Assembly: GCF_008329965.1 (NCBI RefSeq)
Contig: NZ_CP036150.1
Coordinates: 124,001-188,000, forward strand
Origin: Oceanispirochaeta crateris
GTDB taxonomy: Bacteria; Spirochaetota; Spirochaetia; DSM-2461
Direction: 5' to 3'
Length of the DNA stretch: 64,000 bases
Of the stretch, positions 26,531 through 34,950 are shown in pieces. The position numbers and the translations under genes were made by a program. The notes under the pieces are model-generated. The model worked only from the letters and a program-made list of their open reading frames with translations, had not been told where the DNA came from and ran no database searches. Each line of letters begins with the position of its first letter. Positions within the stretch are counted from its first letter, which is position 1.

Positions 26531-27182
26531 TCAGATTCTCCACATTTTTCATAATTATAATGTCACCCGGTTCCACCTGTTTTAGAAGCTCTGGGTCGGT
26601 CCGTCCAATGAGATTCCACCCCCCCGGAGATTCTTCGGGATAGACTCCTGTCTGTCCCCCTCCTATAGCGACTGCTCCGGCGGGAATCCTGGTCCTCGGA
26701 GTCTCCAGCCGGGGTGTTTCTAACAGAGGGTTGAGCCCAAGAAGGTAGGGGAAGTAGGGTTTAAACCCCACCATGGCTACCATGTAGCGACCCTCGCAGT
26801 GAAGGCGTATCACTTCCTCTTTACTCATGCGGCAATGTCGGGCTACATCCTTCAGATCTTCACCGTCGTATACCACGGGGAAAATGATTTTTTTCCCTTC
26901 TAGAGACGGAATTGTTTTCTCCTGCTCAAGACGAGTCCAGTAATCCCGAATGGCAGAATCCAATTCTCTCTCCATTTTTTCCAAGCCCTCTTTTGAGGGG
27001 GCAAAGTGAAAGGCAATGGATTTATAAGAGGGCACTATGTCATGGATTCCCCACTTTTCAAGGAGGTCCATTTTTTTAAATTTTTTGTAGATAAACAGTG
27101 TTTTCCGGACAAGCTCTTCATCTATTGTCTCTCCAAATGACCAGCAGAGACAGCCATCACCGATGGGATAACAGCTGATCAT
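26520..27182 (-). CDS. pxpB: 5-oxoprolinase subunit B (KipI family)
   Basis: A 220-residue KipI/PxpB protein, the ATP-binding-like partner of PxpA. Signatures are the N-terminal PIGDGCLCWSFGETID, then IHDIVPSYKSIAFHF, IIFPVVYDGEDLKDVARHC, MVGFKPYFPYLLGL and the terminal GGWNLIGRTDPELL that is nearly invariant in the family. The start overlaps the stop of the DUF4392 gene (ATGA), and its end overlaps pxpA, so the complex is made from one tightly coupled message. Confidence 0.92.
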   Translation of the reverse strand: MISCYPIGDGCLCWSFGETIDEELVRKTLFIYKKFKKMDLLEKWGIHDIVPSYKSIAFHFAPSKEGLEKMERELDSAIRDYWTRLEQEKTIPSLEGKKIIFPVVYDGEDLKDVARHCRMSKEEVIRLHCEGRYMVAMVGFKPYFPYLLGLNPLLETPRLETPRTRIPAGAVAIGGGQTGVYPEESPGGWNLIGRTDPELLKQVEPGDIIIMKNVENLNED

Positions 27183-28051
27183 AGGGCCAGCTCCCGAAGT
27201 TCCACTTCGTCGGCCACAAGAAACATTTCATTGTAAATTGCACTTTCCCAGGAGGCGGCGAGGCCATCCACAGTGATGTCCTGTTTCCCGGTGACGCCGT
27301 CTACGGCACCAGCCTCAACGATGTCTCTGATAATATTTTGAAGCACTTCGGTCCTCTGCATCAGATTCTTTTCCATCATGCGTGAAATGAGGGCCGCGGT
27401 GCCATATCCTGCCCAGTTACTGACTCCGGCACAGATGCAGTAGTCAGCTGAAGTACGGCAGCTCAGTTTCTTTTGAATATGCAGGTCTACCGCATCTGAC
27501 ACGAGGCCCATGCCCAGCTCATTTCCCCCGTCACCAATGCCAATGGTGATTATATTTTTTTCTCTGGAGAGTGTAAAAACCTCATCCAATGAGGCATGGT
27601 AGGAACTTATGTCTCTGCCTGCAAAATTGTAGTATTTTCCATCAGCAGCCTTCCCCGGCCGTTCCAGAGCAATGAAATGAGTTGTTTTGTCAGTAAACAG
27701 CTCACTTGAGTCGATCTTTTTCTCAACATCGAGGCTGCAGTAGTTTACTGAACTGTCAATGTATTTCATCCCAGCCTTGAATATTCCTTCGGAATGACTA
27801 TCAAAGAGGATAGTTACTTTTTTGCCGGCTTTCACCAGTGTGTCTGCAAGAATAAGAGCTCCGGGAGGTCCATCTGTTTCGATGGTTTCGGCCTTCAGTA
27901 TATAGAATCCTGTGGCCAGTAAAATATGGTCTCCCCTGAGCAGAGAAAGAGCCGAGGGCAGGATTTGGTTTTGTACGGCCCAGTTTGCCAGTCCTCTGTT
28001 TCCGGGATCCTGCTGTATGCGCTGTTCAATATATTGGGCAATATTTTTCAT
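27179..28051 (-). CDS. DUF4392 protein, C-terminal half of D-glutamate cyclase
   Basis: A 290-residue protein of the DUF4392 family (PF14336). In animals this domain is the C-terminal part of mitochondrial D-glutamate cyclase (DGLUCY), which converts D-glutamate to 5-oxo-D-proline. Characteristic segments are ILLATGFYI, ETDGPPGALILADTL, ITIGIGDGGNELGMG and SNWAGYGTAALI. The gene overlaps both neighbours: ATGA with the DUF1445 gene upstream and ATGA with pxpB downstream. The DUF1445 gene supplies the other half, so together they look like a split cyclase feeding 5-oxoprolinase. Confidence 0.85.
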   Translation of the reverse strand: MKNIAQYIEQRIQQDPGNRGLANWAVQNQILPSALSLLRGDHILLATGFYILKAETIETDGPPGALILADTLVKAGKKVTILFDSHSEGIFKAGMKYIDSSVNYCSLDVEKKIDSSELFTDKTTHFIALERPGKAADGKYYNFAGRDISSYHASLDEVFTLSREKNIITIGIGDGGNELGMGLVSDAVDLHIQKKLSCRTSADYCICAGVSNWAGYGTAALISRMMEKNLMQRTEVLQNIIRDIVEAGAVDGVTGKQDITVDGLAASWESAIYNEMFLVADEVELRELAL

Positions 28052-28827
28052 ATTTTAAAGTCCAGGTCTTTGAGGTCTCCCACAAACATATGTCCGGGGG
28101 CATGTGAAATCACCAAGGGTGGTTTTGCCTGCATCACAGCCATCTGAGGTGTGACTCCGCAGGCCCAGAATACAGGGATTTCTCCCTCCCGCAGGGTGAC
28201 AGCATCACCAAAATCGGGCTGGTTCAGATTTTTTATACCAATTTTTTCAGGAGATCCGATTTGTACTGGTTTTCCATGTACTGCCGGGTATTCTCTTGTG
28301 ATTTCTGCAGCTCTTTCGGCATCGGAGGGTGTAAAGGGTCTCATGCTTACAACCATGGGAACCTCTTTGAATCTGCCGGCGTCACGGCACATGATATTGC
28401 TAATATACATGGGAACATTCCGACCTTCGGTTATATTTCTGACTTCCAGTCCTGCCGATAAAAGGGCCTGTTCGAAGGAGAAGCTGCATCCCAATAGAAA
28501 ATAAACAAAGTCATCCTGCCAAAGGGTCGAAATATCTGTGACTTCTCCCGTGTTCTTTCCGTCTTTGTATACGATGTATTTGGGGATATCCGTTCTGATA
28601 TCTCCGTTTTCGGCCAATATCCGTGTTGAAGGATCTCCTGTCTCTCCCACTTCGAGGATGGGACAGGGTTTGGGATTCCTCTGGGCAAAAAGTAAAAAGT
28701 CATAAGCCCAGTCACGGGGGAGAATCACAAGGTTTGCCTGCACAAAACCCGGTGCTTCACCGCTTGTGGGGCAGGTCCAGGTTTGGTCTTTGATGGCTTT
28801 TCGGATGTCATTTCCTGTTTTATACAT
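28048..28827 (-). CDS. DUF1445 / putative hydro-lyase, N-terminal half of D-glutamate cyclase
   Basis: A 259-residue member of the DUF1445 (PF07286, YcsI) family, annotated as putative hydro-lyase and present as the N-terminal half of animal D-glutamate cyclase. Motifs: GFVQANLVILPRDWAYDFLLFAQRNPKPCP, FVYFLLGCSFSFE, VVSMRPFTPSDAERAAEITREYP, HGKPVQIG, FWACGVTPQMAV and ISHAPGHMFVGD. First gene of the six-gene operon; AGGG precedes its ATG. An AATACGA/TCGTATT inverted pair lies upstream (28843-28890) and could be an operator, but no regulator gene is in the operon. Confidence 0.87.
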   Translation of the reverse strand: MYKTGNDIRKAIKDQTWTCPTSGEAPGFVQANLVILPRDWAYDFLLFAQRNPKPCPILEVGETGDPSTRILAENGDIRTDIPKYIVYKDGKNTGEVTDISTLWQDDFVYFLLGCSFSFEQALLSAGLEVRNITEGRNVPMYISNIMCRDAGRFKEVPMVVSMRPFTPSDAERAAEITREYPAVHGKPVQIGSPEKIGIKNLNQPDFGDAVTLREGEIPVFWACGVTPQMAVMQAKPPLVISHAPGHMFVGDLKDLDFKI

Positions 28828-28842
28828 GATAACCCTATATAT

Positions 28843-28890
28843 AATACGATAAACGATGAATTTGTACGGTAAATGTACTAATCTCGTATT
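28843..28890. promoter_or_regulatory. Upstream region of the D-glutamate/5-oxoproline operon with inverted AATACGA / TCGTATT
   Basis: Seven-base inverted arms (28843-28849 and 28884-28890) enclose a GTAC-x7-GTAC repeat. It lies just before the first gene of the operon and overlaps a TATTAT promoter-like box on the minus strand. Possible binding site for a regulator not seen here. Confidence 0.3.
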
Positions 28891-29026
28891 TGAAAATAAA
28901 ATAACATATATGCTTAAAAGAGCTCAATAGTTTTGATTTTATTTTGTCCTCTCAAAGGATGATATTCTTAATCAAAAATGTCTTTCATCTCTTTACAAGA
29001 TCACGTTTATAAACAAGTATTTGATT

Positions 29027-31267
29027 ATGAAAAAAATCTTCTTAGTGCTGGCTCTACTGCAATTTGTATCAACCATGGTTTTGTGGTCCCAGGATATAAA
29101 ATCAGGTTCTGTTGATCTCTCATCCTATCCTTGGGAAGAAGGACCCGTTGCCTTGAATGGGGAGTGGGAACTGGCATGGGAAAAGCAGATAACAAGGCCG
29201 GAAGGTTCCGGTTTTTTTGCCGAAGTTCCTGCTAACTGGAATAATTACAAACCCGATGGAGAGTCCAAAATTGGCAGTACAGGCTTCGGAACTTTTAGTC
29301 TAACCGTTGTTTTGGCGGAGGATAGCCCTCCTTTGGCACTTGAGATCAACAAATTATACAATGCTTACAATTTATATATAAATGGAGTTTATAGCGGTGG
29401 TGCCGGTATCGCCGGTACTGATAAGGCTACAACATTACCTCTGTACGATAGCGAAATTTATCCTATTCCTCCAGGAATCACACGCTTGGAAATCAGTATA
29501 CAAGTCAGTAATTTTCACCAATATACCGGAGGATTTCAGGAAGAGATTTTTCTGGGAGAATATAAAAATATTAAGAGCCGCTGGGATCTTGGGCGGGGGA
29601 TGGAAATGCTCCTGATTGGGGTCTCTCTGGCTCTGATGCTTTATTATCTTGTTTTGTATCTTTTTATGAGAGAAAAGACATTTTTGTATTTTTTTATATT
29701 CACAATGACTGCTCTTATCAGGTCCCTTGTCACAGAATCCATGTTCCTTCAGGAACTTTTTCCTTTTATAAGTTGGAATGTGACAGTTCATCTGGAATAC
29801 CTTACATTCGCCTTCTTGGGTATTGCCATGATCGTCCTCTTGCGCAGCCTTTACCCCGAGGATGTCGGAAAACCTCCTCTGCTTATTTTTGGTGTACCTT
29901 CCGTACTCTATGGTGTGCTGATCCTCTGTACTTCTCCTTTGTTCTTTACGTCTTTTATATCGATTCAGCAAATCATGCTCACCTTTGAAATCCTCTATAT
30001 CATGTATGTAGGTGTTCTCGTAACGGTTCGAAAACGCAACAGTGCCATCTATACCCTTGTGGCTGTTTTCTTCCTTCTCATCAGCTTTGTCAATGATGTG
30101 CTTAATGCCCTGTTAATCATTCATTCGGGAGCCATCCTCAGTTATGGTATGCTTGGTTTCCTCTTGAGCATGGCTTTTCTATTAGCCAGAAGGTTCACTG
30201 ATGATAAAAAGGAGAGTGATCGGCTGAGGAAGGAACTTGAGGTTTCTTCAAAGCAGCTTGAAGATTTATTCCATGAAATCAGAGAAGCAGGTGGCTCTTT
30301 ATCCCAATCGGGAGAAGCCCTGAGCCAAAGCATGGTCACTGCCGACAGAGTTGTCGACGAAATCACCGAGCATATCAATGAGGTGAATCAGGAAATTGTA
30401 TCCCAGAATCAGGGATTGAAAGAGACGGGTGAGGCTTCTGCCTTGTTGAATGAGTTTCTAGGTGGCCTGGATGTGGGGATCAAGAGACAATCGGGAGAAA
30501 CTGAAAAGGCCGCAGAAACCATTTCGTTCCTCTTGGAAGAAACAGGACAGCTTATCAGCCGCTTTAAGGATATGGAAAATTCCTTTTCTTTTCTTTCTTC
30601 TTCCAGTGAGAAGGGCGAAGTTCTAATGGAAGGGTTGAGCCAGTTGGCAACGGCAATCAGCAGACGGTCTGAAAATCTGGTGGAAACGAATGACCTGATT
30701 TCCGGTATATCGAGCCAGACCAATATGCTGGCCATGAATGCAGCCATAGAGGCGGCTCATGCCGGAGAGGCGGGGAAGGGCTTTTCTGTTGTGGCCGAAG
30801 AGATTAGAACACTGGCAGAACAGACGGCTTTACAGTCTACCGAGTCGGATAAAGAGCTGAAGGAAATATTGTCTGAAATTAAGAATATGGTAGATACTTC
30901 TGGATCTGTAGAAACCAGTTTCAGAGATATTCATTCAGGAATTCAAGCATTTCAGGATACCATAGAGAAAATGAAAACAGTCCTGGATGAACAGAGCACT
31001 ATGGGAGATGCAATCCGGGGCAGCCTTTCATCGGTACAGATGGAATCGGACTATGTTATCCGGGAATCCGGTGAAATCAGAGGTAGCAGTGAAAAGTCAC
31101 AGCAGAGTCTGGATCAGCTCAGGACCTTGAGTGACAGGGTGAATGAGCGGGTGAAGGAGATGCTGGGCAGTACTGAAAAGCTCAATTCCGCATTGACCAC
31201 TGCCCGGGATATGGAACAGTCCACAACCCGGGCCATTTCCCGGCTGATTGCTCTAACCAAGACTTGA
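29027..31267 (+). CDS. 7TMR-DISM receptor fused to a methyl-accepting chemotaxis signalling domain
   Basis: A 746-residue receptor. It has a signal peptide (about 1-20), an extracellular 7TMR-DISM jelly-roll (about 28-180: [23 protein letters not shown], then VPANWNNY and [10 protein letters not shown]), seven transmembrane helices (about 193-390), a coiled coil, and an MCP signalling domain with the hairpin tip [20 protein letters not shown] followed by [22 protein letters not shown] domains bind carbohydrate-like ligands in other receptors; here the output is CheA-controlled motility. ATG 29027 is chosen; TTG 29021 is in frame, and neither has a clear ribosome site. Its stop overlaps the end of the convergent MFS gene by 15 bases. 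Confidence 0.9.
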   Translation: MKKIFLVLALLQFVSTMVLWSQDIKSGSVDLSSYPWEEGPVALNGEWELAWEKQITRPEGSGFFAEVPANWNNYKPDGESKIGSTGFGTFSLTVVLAEDSPPLALEINKLYNAYNLYINGVYSGGAGIAGTDKATTLPLYDSEIYPIPPGITRLEISIQVSNFHQYTGGFQEEIFLGEYKNIKSRWDLGRGMEMLLIGVSLALMLYYLVLYLFMREKTFLYFFIFTMTALIRSLVTESMFLQELFPFISWNVTVHLEYLTFAFLGIAMIVLLRSLYPEDVGKPPLLIFGVPSVLYGVLILCTSPLFFTSFISIQQIMLTFEILYIMYVGVLVTVRKRNSAIYTLVAVFFLLISFVNDVLNALLIIHSGAILSYGMLGFLLSMAFLLARRFTDDKKESDRLRKELEVSSKQLEDLFHEIREAGGSLSQSGEALSQSMVTADRVVDEITEHINEVNQEIVSQNQGLKETGEASALLNEFLGGLDVGIKRQSGETEKAAETISFLLEETGQLISRFKDMENSFSFLSSSSEKGEVLMEGLSQLATAISRRSENLVETNDLISGISSQTNMLAMNAAIEAAHAGEAGKGFSVVAEEIRTLAEQTALQSTESDKELKEILSEIKNMVDTSGSVETSFRDIHSGIQAFQDTIEKMKTVLDEQSTMGDAIRGSLSSVQMESDYVIRESGEIRGSSEKSQQSLDQLRTLSDRVNERVKEMLGSTEKLNSALTTARDMEQSTTRAISRLIALTKT

Positions 31268-32599
31268 CGCTTTCCGTTTATGCAGTAGAAAGGGCAGGCT
31301 GATCATGCCGATGAACCCGGCGGCATAGACTCCCAGCCAACCGGTCTGCCTGTAGTCTCCCCATATTTTTTCCATGAGGCTGAATCCCCAGGGACCCAGG
31401 GCGCTGCCGGCGACTATAAAACTCATGGCCATGCCAGAAATGGCTCCCAAGTGTTCCCGTCCGTACAATTTTGGCCAGGTGACGGAGTTTAAAACACCGA
31501 ATAGACCGCCTGCAATGCCGAAGCCAATGATCAGAAGGGCTGCGGCCCCACCTGTATAGGGTAGAGTGAGAGCATAGGCCCCTGTAATGATGGACAGGAT
31601 CGTCAGGTAGTAGTGGTATTTTAAATCGATTATATCGCTGAGCCAGCTTCCCAGGAAACGAAACCCCAGAGATAGGATGGATATGGGCAGGAAGATTGCC
31701 ACAGCCTGTGCTGTTGTTTTTCCCTGTGATCCGAAAATGGATGTGATATGAAAGGTGAAACCCGTATTGTAGAGGGCCCAAAAAAATAGGAGGAGCATAT
31801 AACACCAGAGTTTAGGGTCTCGCCTGGCCTCTCCCAGCGTGAGGGATACCTCCGGGTCAGCGCCCTTTTTCCGGCTTCCAGTCTTAATTTTCATTCCCTT
31901 TTCCATTTCTATGCCACACTCTTCTGGGCTGTCTCTGAAAATGGCAAATATAAAAGGAGCAATCAGGACGATCATAACAATACCCATAATCATCCAGGAG
32001 CGGTCCCAGCTGGACAGGTCTATCATTCCCTGAAGAATCCGGGGGGCATAGGAGAATCCAAAGGAAGTGAAGATTCCCATCAGGGCGGATGCATAGCCTC
32101 TGTGTGAGTCGAACCAGCGCATCACCATCCCTCTGGATACCAGTGTCAGAACACCTTGACCAAAGAATCGGATGCCGAAAAATCCGACAATCATAAAAGA
32201 AAAGGCCATTTTCTTGGATGAGATCTTCAGGAGGGCAGAACTTAGGGCCGTCACTTGAACCGATCGGGAGAGCAACATCAAACAGAGGCCCAGACCCATG
32301 GCTGAGCCGGCCGCTGCAATTCTGGCTCCGAAGCGATCGTAGAACATCCCAGCGCGGGTCATGACCAGCGAGCTGATCAGGGTCCCTATCATATAGGCTG
32401 TGGAAATTTCTATACGGCTGAGGTTCAGGTTTTCAATGAGATGATCCGTGTAGACCGAGACGCCCATGGTTTGACCGGGAATGCTGAAGAGGATTCCCAT
32501 GGCACCGGCTACTAAAATGATCCAACCATAATAAAAGGGAACTTTCCTTGGTGAAAATGGAAAATCTCCCGGAATGAAGTGATTTTTTTCTGTTTTGAT
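31253..32599 (-). CDS. Major facilitator superfamily transporter (OFA/monocarboxylate type)
   Basis: A 12-helix MFS carrier of about 448 residues. The N-terminus [37 protein letters not shown] and [17 protein letters not shown] (loop 2-3) are typical of the oxalate-formate/monocarboxylate group, and [18 protein letters not shown] is the equivalent in the second half. The frame is open to TTG 32641 with no ribosome site, whereas AAGGAG (32611-32606) lies six bases before an ATC at 32599-32597 that gives MKTEKNHF. An ATC start is rare, so this choice is tentative. Substrate unknown. It converges on the chemoreceptor gene. Confidence 0.85.
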   Translation of the reverse strand: MKTEKNHFIPGDFPFSPRKVPFYYGWIILVAGAMGILFSIPGQTMGVSVYTDHLIENLNLSRIEISTAYMIGTLISSLVMTRAGMFYDRFGARIAAAGSAMGLGLCLMLLSRSVQVTALSSALLKISSKKMAFSFMIVGFFGIRFFGQGVLTLVSRGMVMRWFDSHRGYASALMGIFTSFGFSYAPRILQGMIDLSSWDRSWMIMGIVMIVLIAPFIFAIFRDSPEECGIEMEKGMKIKTGSRKKGADPEVSLTLGEARRDPKLWCYMLLLFFWALYNTGFTFHITSIFGSQGKTTAQAVAIFLPISILSLGFRFLGSWLSDIIDLKYHYYLTILSIITGAYALTLPYTGGAAALLIIGFGIAGGLFGVLNSVTWPKLYGREHLGAISGMAMSFIVAGSALGPWGFSLMEKIWGDYRQTGWLGVYAAGFIGMISLPFLLHKRKASSLG

Positions 32600-32725
32600 A
32601 AGAAACTCCTTAAAAACGATGCCTATTATACATAGATTCAAGATCTATTGAAATCTATCAATCCCCTCATTTTTAAAGCCCGTATATTTTCTAAACAAAA
32701 CAGTTTTTAATTTTTTCACTCCTTC

Positions 32726-32774
32726 TTGACATATTTTTGATTAATGGTTAGCTTGCTAAAGATTAGTAAGCTAA
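32726..32774 (+). promoter_or_regulatory. Promoter with MarR operator (12-bp inverted repeat)
   Basis: TTGACA (32726-32731), a 17-base spacer and TAGCTT (32749-32754). Overlapping the -10 is TTAGCTTGCTAA (32748-32759), AGA, TTAGTAAGCTAA (32763-32774): an inverted repeat matching at 11 of 12 positions, well suited to a MarR dimer that represses the marR-ABC operon. Confidence 0.75.
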
Positions 32775-32789
32775 TCTAGGGGGCCTTAC

Positions 32790-33227
32790 ATGGATAACAC
32801 CGGATCAATATTTACCGATACTGCCCGACTTCATCACCGTTATCATCATAATATCTTCATGTCTTATGATCTTTATCGGGGACAAAACAGACTATTTGAT
32901 AAGCTCAGTGAATCTGGGGAGGTCAGTCAGACAGAACTGGCCCGGAAAATGAATATAGCTCCAGCGACTCTGACTAGAATGGTGCAGAATATGGAAAAAA
33001 AAGGCTATATCACCCGGAAAAAAGACAAGCTCGATCAGAGAATCACTCTCATTTCATTAACGCCCAAGGGACAGAACACCCGGTCTTCCATCAACCAAAA
33101 GCTGGAAGATATAGACCAAAGAATTTTCAAGAACTTTACTGAAGATGAACGCAGAATCCTCAAAGATATGCTCTTGCGCATTCAGGATCATCTGCTAAAG
33201 GAACTTAAAGATGAAAACAATAATTAG
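32790..33227 (+). CDS. MarR-family regulator of the ABC exporter operon
   Basis: A 145-residue winged-helix regulator. The DNA-binding core reads VSQTELARKMNIAPATLTRMVQNMEKKGYITRKKDKLDQRITLISLTPKG, a textbook MarR domain with the DxR wing. AGGGGG precedes the ATG. Its end overlaps the start of the first ABC gene by 17 bases, so it is cotranscribed with the exporter, and a palindrome spans its promoter. Probably an autorepressor released by a toxic compound that the exporter removes. Confidence 0.9.
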   Translation: MDNTGSIFTDTARLHHRYHHNIFMSYDLYRGQNRLFDKLSESGEVSQTELARKMNIAPATLTRMVQNMEKKGYITRKKDKLDQRITLISLTPKGQNTRSSINQKLEDIDQRIFKNFTEDERRILKDMLLRIQDHLLKELKDENNN

Positions 33228-34950
33228 CTATTTAAAAAAGTATTGGATTTTTGCCACTATCGCACCACTGCTCATGTTGCTCGAAGTTTTTATGGATCTC
33301 ATGCTCCCTGCTATCATGGCAGATATTGTGGATATCGGGATTGTTAATCAGAACCTGAATATGGTTCTCAACCTGGGTCTCCGCATGATCCTGGTCACCA
33401 TGGTGGCTTTTATCGGAGGAGGGGGATGTGCCATCACTTCCAGTTTTGCTTCAACGGGTCTGGGGGCTGATCTTCGCCATGATCTATATAAAAAGGTTCA
33501 AACCCTCTCCAGCAAGAATATGGATGAACTGGAAACGGGAAATCTGATCATTCGCCTGACCAATGATGTTTCGCAAATAGAAGAAGTTTCACTCATGATG
33601 CTGAGGGTCATGGTCAGGGCCCCTCTCCAGATCATAGGGAGTCTTGTCATGGCTATCATTATAAGCCGACAGCTCTCACTGCTTTTTGTTGTGTTTACTC
33701 CCCTGTTGGTCATCGTCATGGTGGTGTTGATTAAAAGAGCCTATCCTCTATTTTACCGGGTTCAATCCAAACTGGATGAACTCAATATCCGCCTTCAGGA
33801 AAATCTTGCGGGAAAGCGGCTGGTGAAAGCCTTTGTCAGAGAAGAGTATGAAGAGGACAAATTTAAGAAGGCCAATGAGGATCTGACCGATGTCAATGTG
33901 GGGGCGTCTCGCACTGTCTCCATTATGAACCCGGCCATGCAGATCCTCTTAAACGGGGCCATCATTGCAGCACTCTGGTTTGGGGCAGAATTGATTGATG
34001 TAGGAGTCCTGAAAATAGGGGCTCTTATTGCCTTTACCAATTACCTGAGGCAGTTGCTGTTCTCGCTTATGATGTTCAGCAATCTTTTAATGAGATTTTC
34101 AAGGGCTCAGGCTTCATCCGTAAGAATTCAGGAAGTATTAAACAGTGTCTCGGATATTCAGGAAGACAAAGACCCCATCCAGAATACTGAATTCAAGGGA
34201 AAGATTGAGTTTAAAGATGTCAGTTTTTCATACACTCATCAGGGAAATCCAGTCCTCAAAAATATAACATTTACGGTAGATTCTGGAGAAACTGTCGCTC
34301 TTATCGGAGCGACCGGTTCGGGTAAAACAAGTCTGGCCGAATTGATTCCGCGATTTTATGATCTGGATTCAGGAGAGATCTTGATAGATGGTAAGAATAT
34401 AAGGCATATGGCTCTGGACAATCTGCGGAATCAGATCGCCTTTGTTTTTCAGAAGACCATACTTTTTTCAGGGACTGTCATGGATAATATTCTCTATCAT
34501 TATGATAGTTCTGACAGACAGGATTTAGTACCGCTCATGAAAGACTCAGCCAAGGACGCCAATATTGACGGGTTTCTAGATCAGCTCCCTCATGGCTATG
34601 AGACGGATATCAATCAAAAGGGAGTGAACCTCTCAGGGGGGCAGAAACAGCGTATAGCCATAGCCCGGGCCCTTGCCAAAGAGGCACCCATCCTTGTTTT
34701 TGACGATGCAACAAGTGCCGTGGACACCGCAACGGAGAAGGGAATCCGGAACTCGTTGAGGGAGCGGGGCTCAGGAAAAACTGTCCTTATCATTGCTCAA
34801 AGGATCAGCAGTGTTATGGATGCCGATAAAATCATTGTTCTGGATGATGGTGAAATCTCAGGCATGGGGACCCATGAGGAACTTCTTGTTAAAAACTCCC
34901 TCTATCAGGAAATCTATTATTCACAAATTGACAAAGAGGCTGTTTCATGA
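33211..34950 (+). CDS. ABC exporter half-transporter with degenerate Walker B (BmrC/LmrC-like)
   Basis: A 579-residue fused membrane-ATPase protein: six helices (about 1-310), then a nucleotide-binding domain with Walker A GATGSGKTS, signature LSGGQKQRIAIA and Walker B ILVFDDATSAVD. The catalytic glutamate after Walker B is aspartate, the mark of the degenerate subunit in heterodimeric multidrug exporters such as BmrCD or LmrCD. It begins inside the marR gene with AAAGGAA ahead, and ATGA joins it to the partner. Probably exports drugs or lipids; the substrate is unknown. Confidence 0.92.
   Translation: MKTIISYLKKYWIFATIAPLLMLLEVFMDLMLPAIMADIVDIGIVNQNLNMVLNLGLRMILVTMVAFIGGGGCAITSSFASTGLGADLRHDLYKKVQTLSSKNMDELETGNLIIRLTNDVSQIEEVSLMMLRVMVRAPLQIIGSLVMAIIISRQLSLLFVVFTPLLVIVMVVLIKRAYPLFYRVQSKLDELNIRLQENLAGKRLVKAFVREEYEEDKFKKANEDLTDVNVGASRTVSIMNPAMQILLNGAIIAALWFGAELIDVGVLKIGALIAFTNYLRQLLFSLMMFSNLLMRFSRAQASSVRIQEVLNSVSDIQEDKDPIQNTEFKGKIEFKDVSFSYTHQGNPVLKNITFTVDSGETVALIGATGSGKTSLAELIPRFYDLDSGEILIDGKNIRHMALDNLRNQIAFVFQKTILFSGTVMDNILYHYDSSDRQDLVPLMKDSAKDANIDGFLDQLPHGYETDINQKGVNLSGGQKQRIAIARALAKEAPILVFDDATSAVDTATEKGIRNSLRERGSGKTVLIIAQRISSVMDADKIIVLDDGEISGMGTHEELLVKNSLYQEIYYSQIDKEAVS

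Noticed and set aside
29435-31805. Long antisense and out-of-frame ORFs in the chemoreceptor and MFS genes
   Set aside because: They lie opposite or beside strong coding frames with family motifs and have no family motifs or good ribosome sites of their own.
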